Shown here in pieces: positions 1 through 10,015 of a stretch of 64,000 nucleotides of DNA. The first letter of the stretch is position 1, and every line of letters begins with the position of its first letter. The notes under the pieces are model-generated. The model searched no databases and had not been told where the DNA came from. It worked only from the letters and a program-made list of their open reading frames with translations. Origin of the DNA: Diploptera punctata (taxonomy: Eukaryota; Arthropoda; Insecta; Blattodea; Blaberidae); contig JASPKZ010008347.1 in NCBI GenBank assembly GCA_030220185.1, positions 682,001 through 746,000 of the forward strand. The letters run 5' to 3'. The position numbers were made by a program, and so were the translations under genes.

Positions 1-305
1 GCACGCCGTAGCGTAGTGGTTAAGGCACTGAGCTACAAGCCGGAGGGTCGAGGGTTCGAGTCCCGGTGGAGTCAGGATTTTTAAACTGACCCAAACCTTC
101 TGGCGGCACTATGGCCCTGGGGTCGACTCAGCCTCTAACTGAAATGAGTACCAGGCGCTTGTTCTGGGGTAAAGGCGGCCGTCACGCAGGGCTGACACCC
201 CGGCTGACATCAAGTGCCGATTGTCAAGAAAAAGTGGGAGCCCTAACCTCCTACTACCCCAAGGGCCTCCTGAGGCCTGTAGTGGGATCACTTTACCTTT
301 ACCTT
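1..305 (+). mobile_element. tRNA-derived SINE, family A (copy A1)
   Basis: The head has a pol III A-box-like motif (tagcgtagtggttaagg) and a B box (gggttcgagtccc) about 35 bases later. A body of about 200 bp follows, ending in a ctttaccttt tail. Six more copies lie in this window (6930, 13552, 14071, 34955, 50548 and 60212). The first few bases of the head are cut by the window edge, since other copies start ggggcacgcc. Open frames read across this element are shared by all copies in both orientations and are not genes. Confidence 0.85.
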
Positions 306-530
306 CATATTATTGTTTCGATAATTTATTCTGATGACTATTGATTTAATATATATTCAAGTTGGTCGTATTCACAATTTCATTTTTAATTGTAATAAAT
401 TCTTAAATAAATTTTCTTTAATTATATAAGGATTTTTCTCACTTTATTAATATTTAATTATTCTTCCAAATTACTTTAATAGTAATATATCAACTTTTTA
501 TATGCTATTTTTATCTATTATATAAATTAC

Positions 531-840
531 GTCCACCGCTGTGGTCTCGAGGTAGCGTGCTGCTTTGTCACGCAGCGGGCCTGGGTTTGATCCCCGGTTG
601 GGGCAGTTTTTCTGGGTTTTTCCTCACCTGTAAGACAAATGTCAGGAAAACTTTAAGGCCCAAATGGTCCCCGAAATCATATGGCCATCATTATCATCAT
701 CATCATCCTTCACCGGTGTGGAAAGCAATGGGAATCTACCACACCTACAATTCCCTAGTAAAGCTGCAAGCATAGCATGAAAATGCTATAATTGCAGTGA
801 AAGACCTGCCCTCGGGCAGAATTACTATGGATGGATGGAT
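531..840 (+). mobile_element. tRNA-derived SINE, family B (copy B1)
   Basis: A tRNA-like head (ctcgaggtagcgtgctgc, then B box gggtttgatcccc) is followed by a body with a short cat microsatellite and a gatggatggat 3' end. A 9-bp target duplication, ataaattac, flanks it at 522-530 and 841-849. A second, inverted copy lies at 19732-20053. The reading frames through it are incidental. Confidence 0.85.
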
Positions 841-849
841 ATAAATTAC

Positions 850-1620
850 ACCACTCTGAAATTATTTCTTATATAAAATTAAGTTCACTAGACTCACGTA
901 ATTTTAACTTTGTTTTTCATCTATATTCTTTAAGATATATCAATAAACACATAAGTTATATTTGAAGAACATTCAGTGGCTTCTATAGTTATCACATTCT
1001 TGTAGCCACCTCTCTTATTCTTTGTTCTAGATATCATGTTGTCAGTTTCTGATTGGTAATGACCTCATCAAGAAAGAACACAATTTGTTTGCCTTCATTT
1101 CTCAATATCCAATCATATTTTTAATGTTCGGCCGATTTAAGCCTACATTACTTGAACATTCTATATTCATAATCATTTGTCTGTGAATTCAGCATCTGTT
1201 GTTTACCATAACAATATTTGTGATGTAATCATTGTTACATTTTACATCGATGTTACAAAAATCATCTTTTATATTTTAACATTATAAAATAAATAATATT
1301 TAGTTTCAAATTATTTAATTCATTATTTAAAATAAAAATAAAATAAAAAGAATCTCCAAATTATTATTAACATAAGGGTAACTTTTCCGGTTATACCCTC
1401 CACTCCATTCTACTCATGCAGGTATATCCATTAGCTTCACATAGTGGGTTGCCATTGCTGGATTCTGGCTTTGATTTCTGTGCCTTGCAGTTAAAAGCAG
1501 CAGATATTTTTACAAATAGCCTTGGTACATCACAACGTTTTTCTGTAAGAAATTTCAAGATAGGTTCCGGCATGCTATGGTTAACAGTTAGTTATTGTGA
1601 TGGTACCAGGGACAAAAGTA
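850..1620. other. AT-rich sequence without a recognisable gene
   Basis: Host intron or intergenic DNA. Short frames on both strands around 1391-1640 match no family I recognise and have no codon-like structure. I see nothing else. Confidence 0.5.
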
Positions 1621-1624
1621 GGAG

Positions 1625-1870
1625 AAATTTTGAAATTAGATAAAATACATGTTAAAGAGGAGGATAGTAGAATAAGATGGTATGGCCATGTTGTATGAAT
1701 GAATACTGAAAGAATGCCAAGATAAGCTCTGGAATTTAGATTAGGAGGAAGAGCCCAAGAGGTTGGCTGAGATAAAGATGGAAATAATGGAAGAAGAGAC
1801 ATGGAATAACTGAGATAGATTGTGGCTTTTGTTCAAAACTCAACCCCTAGAAAGGGGACACATGACTAGA
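1625..1870 (+). mobile_element. Decayed LINE reverse transcriptase C-terminal fragment
   Basis: Across frame breaks the translation reads RIRWYGHVV ... LEFRLGGRAQE ... and ends in TPRKGTHD. This is the RWxGHVxRM, GRRPRGRP layout of the C-terminal tail of endonuclease-type LINE ORF2 proteins. Several stops are present, so it is dead. Only about 80 codons remain. Confidence 0.5.
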
Positions 1871-3170
1871 TGAAAAAGAATCAAATTAAAATTACATTTT
1901 TTCGAAATTAAAAAATATATATAATGTACAGCAGAGAAGATAAAAGATTTAGAATTTCAGGATATGAGCGCTCATTTATCTGAGAAAAATAAATTATTTT
2001 TAAAATCATTCCATATTCCATATTCATAAAGCATAAAAGATGTAACTATAGATGAAATACGACATTTGTCATATGGAGCATTAGTCTGAATGTCCTAAGA
2101 TTTGTAGGAATGCCTGTGGATATGAGATCAGGAGTTCAATGTAAGCCTAAATCAACTATATTTTTCACCTTTACCAATATTAAATCTATGAAATAAATGC
2201 AGGCTACATTTAAACGTTAACCACATAAAATTGAGAGTCAGATGTTATGAATACAATCATTTACACATATGCCAGGTAAGATATGGTGCTTTTGTTTGTA
2301 TTTTGAGTTTGTACTCATCTTTAAAGATATGTGAAGTGCCTCCCTCCCAGATTTGTGTTGTGTTAAGTTTTTACTACACGTGTATGTCGTGTTGTAGGCC
2401 AGCCGCTCAAACAGCTAATTCATTCTGTCATACAACCAAAGGTAAGATAGGTATAGCCTGTATAATTACTGTGAGTCAGTAGACAATTTGCCTCAAGAAC
2501 ATCTACCCTGACATTTTCCCTCAAGCTTTATAACTCCATGCAGTGTTACCAGGTATAAGGGAATTCCCTACAAATCCATGTAATGTGAGCCAGTAGAATA
2601 TATTTTAATGTAAACTGGAACAAAGATATCTTTCCAAGAACATATTAAGACTGATTCAAAATGAATGATAACAATTAATTGATCTTGAAGCAAATTTTCT
2701 ATTGACAAACACTACCAGTTTAATACAGAGGCAGCATTTATATTTTTTTTTCTGATTGTATGAAGCAGGTTGGAGATGGTATTTAATGGAATGGTTTTCT
2801 GTAAAATCTCAACACCTACTAAGGTATAAGAGGACTGGAGTAAGTAAAGTATAGTAGTATTGATATAAATGCTCTCCCTGTATTTTCTATTCTGTGAATA
2901 ACTGAATAACATTTCTAAATACCAGCAAAACAAATTACAAATGTAACTTATGATACAAAATAATAACTGAAAAAATATGCGTGCAATAATTTATAAAATG
3001 GTAATTCTATTTTTTCCTAACAAACATACTTTTTTTTTAATTTCAATAAGTTCAATATAAACTTCTGGAGATCAGTTCTGTTGATAGTAACTAATTAAAT
3101 GCCTTTAATTAAAATTACAGCGGGAGGAAACACTATGAGATATTTACATTAATGAATGAGTTGGAGAAAA
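1871..3170. other. No gene recognised
   Basis: AT-rich sequence. An exon-like block at 2398-2441 (tag acceptor, gtaaga donor) was tested as a host exon and rejected because its frame does not fit the next transporter exon. A short tRNA-like stretch near 2085-2150 is too degraded to call. Confidence 0.45.
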
Positions 3171-3174
3171 TGCT

Positions 3175-4023
3175 TTAACATCTTACTCATAAAGTTGCGT
3201 GTCTTCGCAATACCGGTTTCAAAAGTATAGTATTACTTTCATCTTCAATCAAACTCCAACTGTCGAAATTTCACTGTGAACATCATCTTCTGACCTGCCA
3301 TCTAGTGTTGATTTTATGAACTTGGAGATCAAATTAATCTCGTCGGGAATATAAAAATTTCATTGCTTTATATTTATTCTTCTGGATGTATATATTTTCC
3401 CAAACTGTCAATTCGAAAGGTTTTCTCCAAATGTTTCAAAAGTTTAGTTTTTCTTCTAATTTTGTGATTCTCTAGCTAACTATGAGTTGCATTTTCCGAT
3501 TTCTCAATTTCACCATTTTTAATATTTCTAAAGTGTTCTTTTGTACAAATTCCTAAATTCCTTTTAGTTTTTCCTATATATACTTTATTGCAGTCATTGT
3601 AACTGATTTAATAAATTCCAGAGATTTTTTACCATCTGGGACATTAACTTTCTTATTCGTTACAAGTAGATTATCCAGACTAAATTTGTTAATCGGTTCT
3701 AATGTAATATCAAATTTGTTAATTTTTTTTCTGTGTGTTCCAGGATGGTAAGTAATTTTCTTGAACAGTTTCTTTTCTTTTGAATGAGGTTGTAGGGTGG
3801 TGTATTCTTTAAGCCTTTTATGTTGTTTGAACCTCTTTAACTTTTTTATTATTATTATCTCCTTTCCAAAACCATTTGACATAGCTATGTTTAAAATGAG
3901 ATTGTATTCCTTCTCAAAATTTTCTCCACTTAATGAGACGTTTGTTAACCCTCTGCATGCCACTGGTAAAATCTCTTGTGTCAGAGATTTAAATCGCACC
4001 TGCCAATGTGATCGGCTTTGCAA
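3175..4023 (-). pseudogene. Penelope-like element, 3' part with GIY-YIG endonuclease, decayed
   Basis: Reading the minus strand, a 149-codon frame (4023 to 3574) carries the basic linker between RT and endonuclease seen in Penelope-like elements (for example KKLFKKITYHPGTHRKK and ITLEPINKFSL). The same linker is found at 41.7 and 45.2 kb. One frame over, near 3480-3620, the GIY ... NDCNKVYIGKTKRN signature of the GIY-YIG nuclease is readable with one stop. Downstream, near 3180-3260, is the EDESNTI-type tail typical of these elements. The RT domain itself is absent. Frameshifts and stops make it a relic. Confidence 0.7.
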
Positions 4024-4491
4024 GTAGTTTAAATATATATGGACAGCAGCATCAGAGCTGATCTAATCGGCTCATGACACCTAAAGGGTTAATCTGTATA
4101 TTAAACTGTTGAATATTGCATGTTTATGAGCAATATGATTAAAACATGAAGATTTAATCTAATTATCTGTATAACCTAACTGTTTTGTTTTGATAGACTC
4201 TATAAAAGATACCTGCATTTTTTATTTTTTTATTTTATTTTTTTAGTTTCCTTCTTAAAGTTGTTTCTTGTAAATATATAAATTCTGTTACTAAAAAGCT
4301 ATTATTTTTAACTGTGCTTATTAATTTTTTCCTTTATTATCTTTTTCTACAGATAGCACTATATAGCCAATATTTAGTAAATGTTTGGTCTAATTATTAA
4401 GAAAATAATCTTGTTAGTGTAATAGAGTTCCTTAACTTTGTAAGCTTGAAATAGTGATGCAGAGGTACAAAATAAAAAATATATGTTGCAG
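4024..4491. other. Intron sequence before the first transporter exon
   Basis: T-rich sequence running into the acceptor atgttgcag at 4491. No other feature seen. Confidence 0.5.
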
Positions 4492-4759
4492 TAATAAGAT
4501 ACTCCAGATCTCTGACAGTATCGAGGAGCCTGGGAACATTGTGTGGGAACTACTGTTATGTAACATTACATCGTGGATCATCATATTCCTGTGCATCATG
4601 AAGGGTGTGAAGTCTGTAGGGAAAGTTGTTTACTTTACAGCAACTTTTCCATTCATCATACTGTTTGTGCTATTCATACGTGGAGTTACTCTGCCAGGAG
4701 CTTGGGATGGAATTCGATTCTATATCATGCCACAATGGGACCAACTGGCAAATGTCAAG
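4492..4759 (+). CDS. SLC6 sodium/chloride-dependent transporter, exon with TM4-TM5
   Basis: First recognisable exon of the one host gene in the window. The protein belongs to the neurotransmitter:sodium symporter family (SLC6), plasma-membrane carriers that move amino acids, amines or osmolytes with Na+ and Cl-. This exon encodes about 89 residues. ILQISDSIEEPG leads into TM4 (VWELLLCNITSWIIIFLCI), then KGVKSVGKVVYFTATFP and TM5 (FIILFVLFIRGVTLPGAW), then the extracellular loop 3 start DGIRFYIMPQWDQLANVK. KGVKSxGKVVYFTATFP and RGVTLPGA are family hallmarks. The acceptor AG is at 4490-4491; the exon starts with the third base of a codon and ends in phase 0 at the donor gtattg. Exons for TM1-3 were not found between 1 and 4491. 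The substrate is not assigned; the TM6 motif in the next exon resembles glycine- and monoamine-type members. Confidence 0.93.
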
Positions 4760-4929
4760 GTATTGTTATATGCATTCTTTGTTTTATTGAAGTAATTTTT
4801 TAAGACTTATTAAGGCATACTTCACATTATATTATTTGCAGAGTGCACAACCAAATTATTTGTTGTTTAAAGGAGCTAAATTCAAATATTTTTTAGCTTT
4901 ACTTCATTACTGATTCTTGAGATAGAAAA

Positions 4930-5135
4930 CAAATGAATTCTCATTAAAATACTTCTGAATAGAAGCCACCTGATGACATTGTTAATAGCTCTAGCTATCT
5001 GCCTTTAGATGTAAGAAAATTGTATAAGAAGAAAGAAAAGTTGACATTTGTATCGGGTCTTGAATGGTATAATGGACAGCATACTTATGCATAAAATCAG
5101 AGGTCCAGGGTTCGACTCCTGGTTCAAACATTAAC
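4930..5135 (+). mobile_element. tRNA-derived SINE, family E (copy E1)
   Basis: A 3'-located tRNA-like block (ttgaatggtataatggac, then aggtccagggttcgactcct) follows about 120 bp of body (gaattctcattaaaatactt ... gcctttagatgtaag). The same body and tRNA block recur inverted at 18440-18685, and the tRNA block alone recurs at 17745-17840. Acceptor-stem pairing is poor, so this is not a functional tRNA gene. Confidence 0.6.
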
Positions 5136-5159
5136 TTTTTTTTTAAATACAATTATTGG

Positions 5160-5389
5160 TCAAGTTTTTTTTGAGTCTGGAATCATCTTACCTCAATTTA
5201 ATGTTGATTTGTTCTCGAACATGTTTCGATATATCTTCTATATCATCTTCAGCTTGCCCAGACTGGTGAGTTTTATGTTCATCAGTCTGGGCAAGCTGAA
5301 GATGATATACAAGATTATATCGAAACATGTTCGAGAACAAATCAACATTAAATTGAGGTAAGATGATTCCAGACTCAAAAAAAACTTGA
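5160..5389. repeat. Near-perfect 106-bp-arm palindrome
   Basis: The left arm 5160-5265 and right arm 5283-5389 are reverse complements with only a few differences, around a 17-base loop (5266-5282). It would form a long hairpin. The right arm read forward gives a tail-like peptide (GQAEDDIQDYIETC) resembling the EDE-type tails of Penelope-like elements elsewhere in the window. It may therefore be two inverted element ends, but that is inference. Confidence 0.85.
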
Positions 5390-5409
5390 TTAAAAGAACC
5401 TCAAAATAT

Positions 5410-6298
5410 AGTAGTAGTAGCAGTATTCAAATGTTCTGAAGCTCTTGATTTGTCATCATTCGCTTGCGGGCTTCCCAATAATATTCAGCAATTTGGAATG
5501 GTGTTCCAACTATTTTCTGAAGATCAGCGCAGAACATCAAGTGATCCTTGTGTCCTTGCATATTATACAGTGTGGAGAGTCTAGTAGCTTAATTCTATGT
5601 AGATGTGCTGCCAAGCAATCATGACCAGTTTCAAGACGAAATGATGCAACTGCAATTGATCTGGGGCTGTTTGGTATTGTATCTGGTTCTAGTAATGTCT
5701 TCCATATCTTGGTTTCACATTGGATTTTGTTTTGTTCGGCTATATGGGATTTTATTTTCATTTTGGTGTAGGCTGTACTGATTTGTAAGATAGGTAATTG
5801 ACCTTACTCTGTTGAATGAGTGTACCTTTTTTTGCAAGCATATCAGCCATCTCATTACCTTCCACGCCACAATGTGCTGGAATCCATTGAGAACATCATT
5901 TCTGTTTAGATTTTTCAACATCCTGATACAATTTTTGGCTTCTATTATTATATATTCTTGGATGGTCTGGTTGTGTGTTAGTGCCATTATGGCTGAGCTG
6001 GAGTCAGAAAGTATTACAACATTTTGGAAGGAATTGATATGAAGAAACAATTGTTGTAGGTCTGTGAGTATTGCTAGTTCGCCATCATAATGTGTTGTAT
6101 ATTTCCCAAGAGAGATGTAAAATGAGAAGAGTTTACATGTTATTCCTGCTCCTGCTGCTGCTTCTCTATTCATTAGCGACCCATCTGTATAGACATGAAG
6201 CCACATTTGTTCTGAATGTTGATTGTTTCTAGTGCTAATTGTTTCATTACTATTGAGCTTGTAGTTTTTTTGTTGATCTCTTCTGTCAGGTTTAATGA
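5410..6298 (-). pseudogene. LINE ORF2 C-terminus with RNase H domain (part 1; split by LARD 1)
   Basis: On the minus strand the frame from 6206 reads WLHVYTDGSLMNREAAAGAG, the first catalytic region of a LINE-encoded RNase H. It is followed by HYDGELAILTDLQQLF and VILSDSSSAIMAL, which carry further RNase H acidic residues. The tail, 5761 to about 5450, has FRLETGHDCLAAHLHRI and SPHCIIC, the usual zinc-knuckle-like end of I/jockey-type ORF2. The immediately preceding coding sequence is at 16605-16960, on the other side of the LTR element, so the gene was cut in two by that insertion. Frameshifts are present near 5800 and 5540. Dead copy. Confidence 0.8.
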
Positions 6299-6303
6299 AT
6301 AGT

Positions 6304-7575
6304 TATTATGCTCGGGGTCAGTTAGGCCCCGCCGTGTTGATAGCGTTCAGATCACTATTGTTTAAGTGGTCTTTGGCCCGAGCGGTTGGCCTTGGTTTTG
6401 GAGGATGAATTCCACATTTAAACATTTTAAAAACACAGTAAACGAAAAAATAACATAATTTATTAAAATAAAACCAAACATAAAGAAATATTAGGTCAAC
6501 AACATATAAAACAATTTATTTAAATCAGCTGAAATCGCCACATTGCCAAACGCCAAATTATTAAAGTGTTCAAATTCAGAGAGAGAGAGAAAACAAACAT
6601 TTAAAATATTCCACTTTGTTCATTATTCTAAGTTCTTTGGACCATTTGGTCCTTTAATTAATTCTATGTCTGAAAAATGACCATTAAAGAATGATAAAAA
6701 ATGCTTATATTGCCATGTAGAGCGGCCTCCCCTGCAGGGGGACCGTGTTCGGTCCCGCCGCCGTTCTGCCTTTTTTCCACTCAAAATCCGGGCTTTTATA
6801 TTCTTATCTTTACCTTTCACCATCCCTTAAAACTAATGGAAACCCTATTTTCTTGCCCCATCTGTAGTAATATTCCTAGTATGTCATGGCCATGTTATAT
6901 AAGGTGTTTTTAACTTCTTATCCTAATGTAAAGTAAAGTAAAGTGATCCCACTACAGGCCTCAGGAGGCCCTTGGGGTAGTAGGAGGTTAAGGCTCCCAC
7001 TTTTTCTAGACAATCGGCACTTTATGTCAGCCGGGTTGTCAGCCCTGCGTGACGGCCGCTTTTACCCCAGAACAAGCGTCTGGTACTCATTTCAGTTAGA
7101 GGCTGAGTCGACCCCAGGGCCATAGTGCCGCCAGAGGGTTTGGGTCAGTTTAAAAATCCTGACCCAACGGGACTTGAACCCTCGACCCTCCGACTTGTAG
7201 CTCAGTGCCTTAACCACTACGCTACGGCGTGCCCCCTCTTATCCTAATGTGTTTGGGTTATATAAGTTTTCGTAAGAATTTCCTATTTGGTTGAAACTAA
7301 TAAGTTGTTTTTGATATTATATAAGATTTCGTAAGTGTGTCTTCATTGATTGAAAAATATATTGATGTGAAATAGTCATTTTATAATAATTTTTTCCTAG
7401 TTTTTTATCTATAAAACACTTATGTATATTTTGATTGAGACTTCAATCCGCATTTAAAGGGTGAATATGTATGCCCTATTTTTTGGTATAATACACATGT
7501 ATATGTGTCTATCCTTTATCGGCTTTTTATAGTATTTTATTATTATGGCAGTTAGGCCCTAGTGTAGGCATAACA
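6304..7575 (-). repeat. 3' LTR of LARD-like copy 1 (SINE-interrupted)
   Basis: Matches 15647-16599 with a few percent difference once the SINE at 6930-7236 is removed, leaving about 950 bp. Its low-coordinate edge abuts the atagt duplication; its inner edge ends in gcataaca just before the C run at 7578-7584. Confidence 0.9.
6930..7236 (-). mobile_element. SINE family A (copy A2), inside the LARD 1 LTR
   Basis: Full-length inverted copy with a 14-bp target duplication, tcttatcctaatgt, at 6916-6929 and 7237-7250. It is absent from the other LTR (15647-16599), so it arrived after the LARD inserted. Confidence 0.92.
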
Positions 7576-7585
7576 TTCCCCCCCT
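7576..7585 (-). promoter_or_regulatory. Polypurine tract of LARD 1
   Basis: On the minus strand AGGGGGGGAA lies directly against the TG start of the 3' LTR, where plus-strand DNA priming occurs in LTR elements. Copy 2 has the same tract at 54182-54192. Confidence 0.75.
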
Positions 7586-9649
7586 AAATAAGGCTGTAGG
7601 GTTGAAAAACCGAAAGTCTTTTTTCCTTATAGGATATCTCTCACCTCCGGGGGGTTTGTCCTGACATGTATCTTATTAACTTGATTTTAAGTGGGAGTGG
7701 AACTGACGTCATCAATTGGCGATTTCATCTGTCCTGGAAGTATTTTGTTCTCATTCTAAGAGGTTAGATCGTCTTTTACTTGTAAATTGCCCCGGATATC
7801 CTTAATTGTGTCGTAATATCGGTAAGATCTGTTTACTTAGTGAGAACACTATACTTCTTAAAAAAAACAAAAATCACAATATAGCATGCCTCCGCGGCTC
7901 TAACACAATATGTTTACGCACGGTCATAAGTTTAATTTTCCACTAAAAATGTTTATTGCTTGTCGTCCTTTGTCTTTTATTTCTTTTCTTTTTTAAACTT
8001 TCTTGTGCTACTTTGAAACGATGCACTATCACTTTTATTCATATCCGACGCACCTAACAACATTTCGTTTCCTTTTTGTTTTTCACTTCGAAGGTTCATT
8101 TCGTGAACCTGATCACTGTTTAAAAATTATCACAACTGCTTGCTGTGGCTAGCTTGGAGGTCAGGGTTCGTGTCTGCTTGCCTCGACGGAGGATGCGATG
8201 TTCTAATGCTCGAGTTCGTGGTTCATTTTCAGCTGCCGTTGGTCCAGGTAGGCCTTTGATTTGGTTATGCCTAGTTTCTTTAAACAAAACCCAGTTAGGT
8301 CCAAGGACAGCTTGTGAAGGGTTTGATAGGAATTAATCTTGACGTGGAGTTTGTTTTCTTGATTCATCTATAGGAAAAATTTGTAACGAAGGATGTTAGG
8401 CCAAGGTTGACGTTGGAGATAGTTATTATTTTTATAATTGCCTGGGTTTGTTCTTTACTGCTAGTGAGGTGTTTGTCTTAGCTGGTGTACAAGGTGTGGT
8501 TGGTCCTGGCAGCTCGATGCTGCGGTTCTCGTCCTCAGATGTATAGGGTGTGGTTGGTCTGTGCCTCTTAATCTTGCTCCCATCATGAAGTGTCGTGGTG
8601 GTGGCCGCAGGTCCAGGCGAGAAGCTGCAATCTTATGGCATTTGTTAAAACCTGGGGGAATAGCTTTAAACATTGTTTACTGGGTTTGGTGGGTATCCCG
8701 TTCTACATGGGTCCGCATCTTTTTTATCACTCCTTGTCATAGAATGGTCATTTTCGATTTAATTTAACTTCATCGCTTAGATGCTTCAATTTTCAGCCAT
8801 CTTATCTCCGATACTATATTCCGAATCTTGTTTACTAGACGTCCTGGCTTTAGATCTCATTGTTATTTACATTGTATCGTTTAGTTTTGTGCACCCATGG
8901 TCCTATCTGTCCCTTATAGCTAGCCTCAAGTTGCAAAAAGAAATGCTCTTATGTTTCTGGTATTATGATTCTCATGAATCATTTACGCCCTTATTGCAAT
9001 TCAGGTTTCACTGGATTCAAAAAATTTCAGTATCTTACCGTATTTTTACCGCTTGTTTTCAAAACTTTCCATTGCTTGGTTAAAATTTTAATTTTGCTTT
9101 TCCCTCTCTAGAGTCCTGGGTTCGATCGAGTGTGCTCGCCTACACATAAATCGCTAGGGCTTTAAGATGTAAATACTACTCAGTACAATTCTGTAACCTG
9201 AATTCCGTATATCATTCCCTTGTGAGGTCCTGATTGTGAAAGCATTTCCTTTCTTCTATCTGGGATGCGTCTTTGCATCTTAAATTCTCTCGTTTCTAAC
9301 CTAATCTGTCGATTTCCCGTCCTACAGCCTACAGAGTTAACTTAATAAAAAAAATCTAAATGGTGTTGTTTCCTTAAGTCCTTCCTAATTCATTTGGCAA
9401 TGTTTCCTTAAGCCCTTCCTAATTCGTTTGTCGGCAATATCTCATCTGTTCTCTTGAATTTCTTTATTTAACTTTTTACATTACTCCTGATTATGCGTGG
9501 ACTTTATTCCGTGTCTTGGGTCCCATCTTACCTATGGGTTTAACCTCTCCCTTTTGTCATCTCCTACTCTTTTACTTTCCTCTTAATTTCCATTTACGTT
9601 TTTGGTCAGTTCCTGGTCTCATACGTGTAGACTTATTCCCTATCTTACC

Positions 9650-10015
9650 TATGGTCTTAACCTCTAAGTTCGTGTACAACCCCATGTGTTTAACCTCTAA
9701 TTTCGTGTACTATCCTTATGTGTTTAACCTCTAATTGCATGTACTACCCAATGTGTTTAACCTCTAATTTCATGTAGTACCCTATGTGTTTAACCTCTAA
9801 TTGCATGTATTCCTTATGTGTTTAACCTCTAATTTCATGTAGTTCCTTATGTGTTTAACCTCTCATTTTCATGTACTACCTTATGTGTTTAACCTCTAAT
9901 TCTCCCTACCTAATGTGTTTAATCTCATTTTATGTACTACCTAATGTGTTTAACCTCTAATTTCCTGAGATCTCCCTACCTAATGTGTTTAACCTCTCTT
10001 GGTATGTAATATCCC
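9650..10015. repeat. Degenerate ~31-bp tandem array in LARD 1
   Basis: About ten to twelve imperfect units built on tgtgtttaacctctaatttc followed by atgtactacct-like spacers. Copy 2 carries a longer, rearranged version at 56545-57015. The frames through the array are artefacts of the repeat. Confidence 0.85.

Noticed and set aside
2398..2441. Exon-like block with tag acceptor and gtaaga donor upstream of the first transporter exon
   Set aside because: The frame that would give the two-base overhang needed by the exon at 4492 has a TAA stop. The peptide in the other frames does not resemble SLC6.
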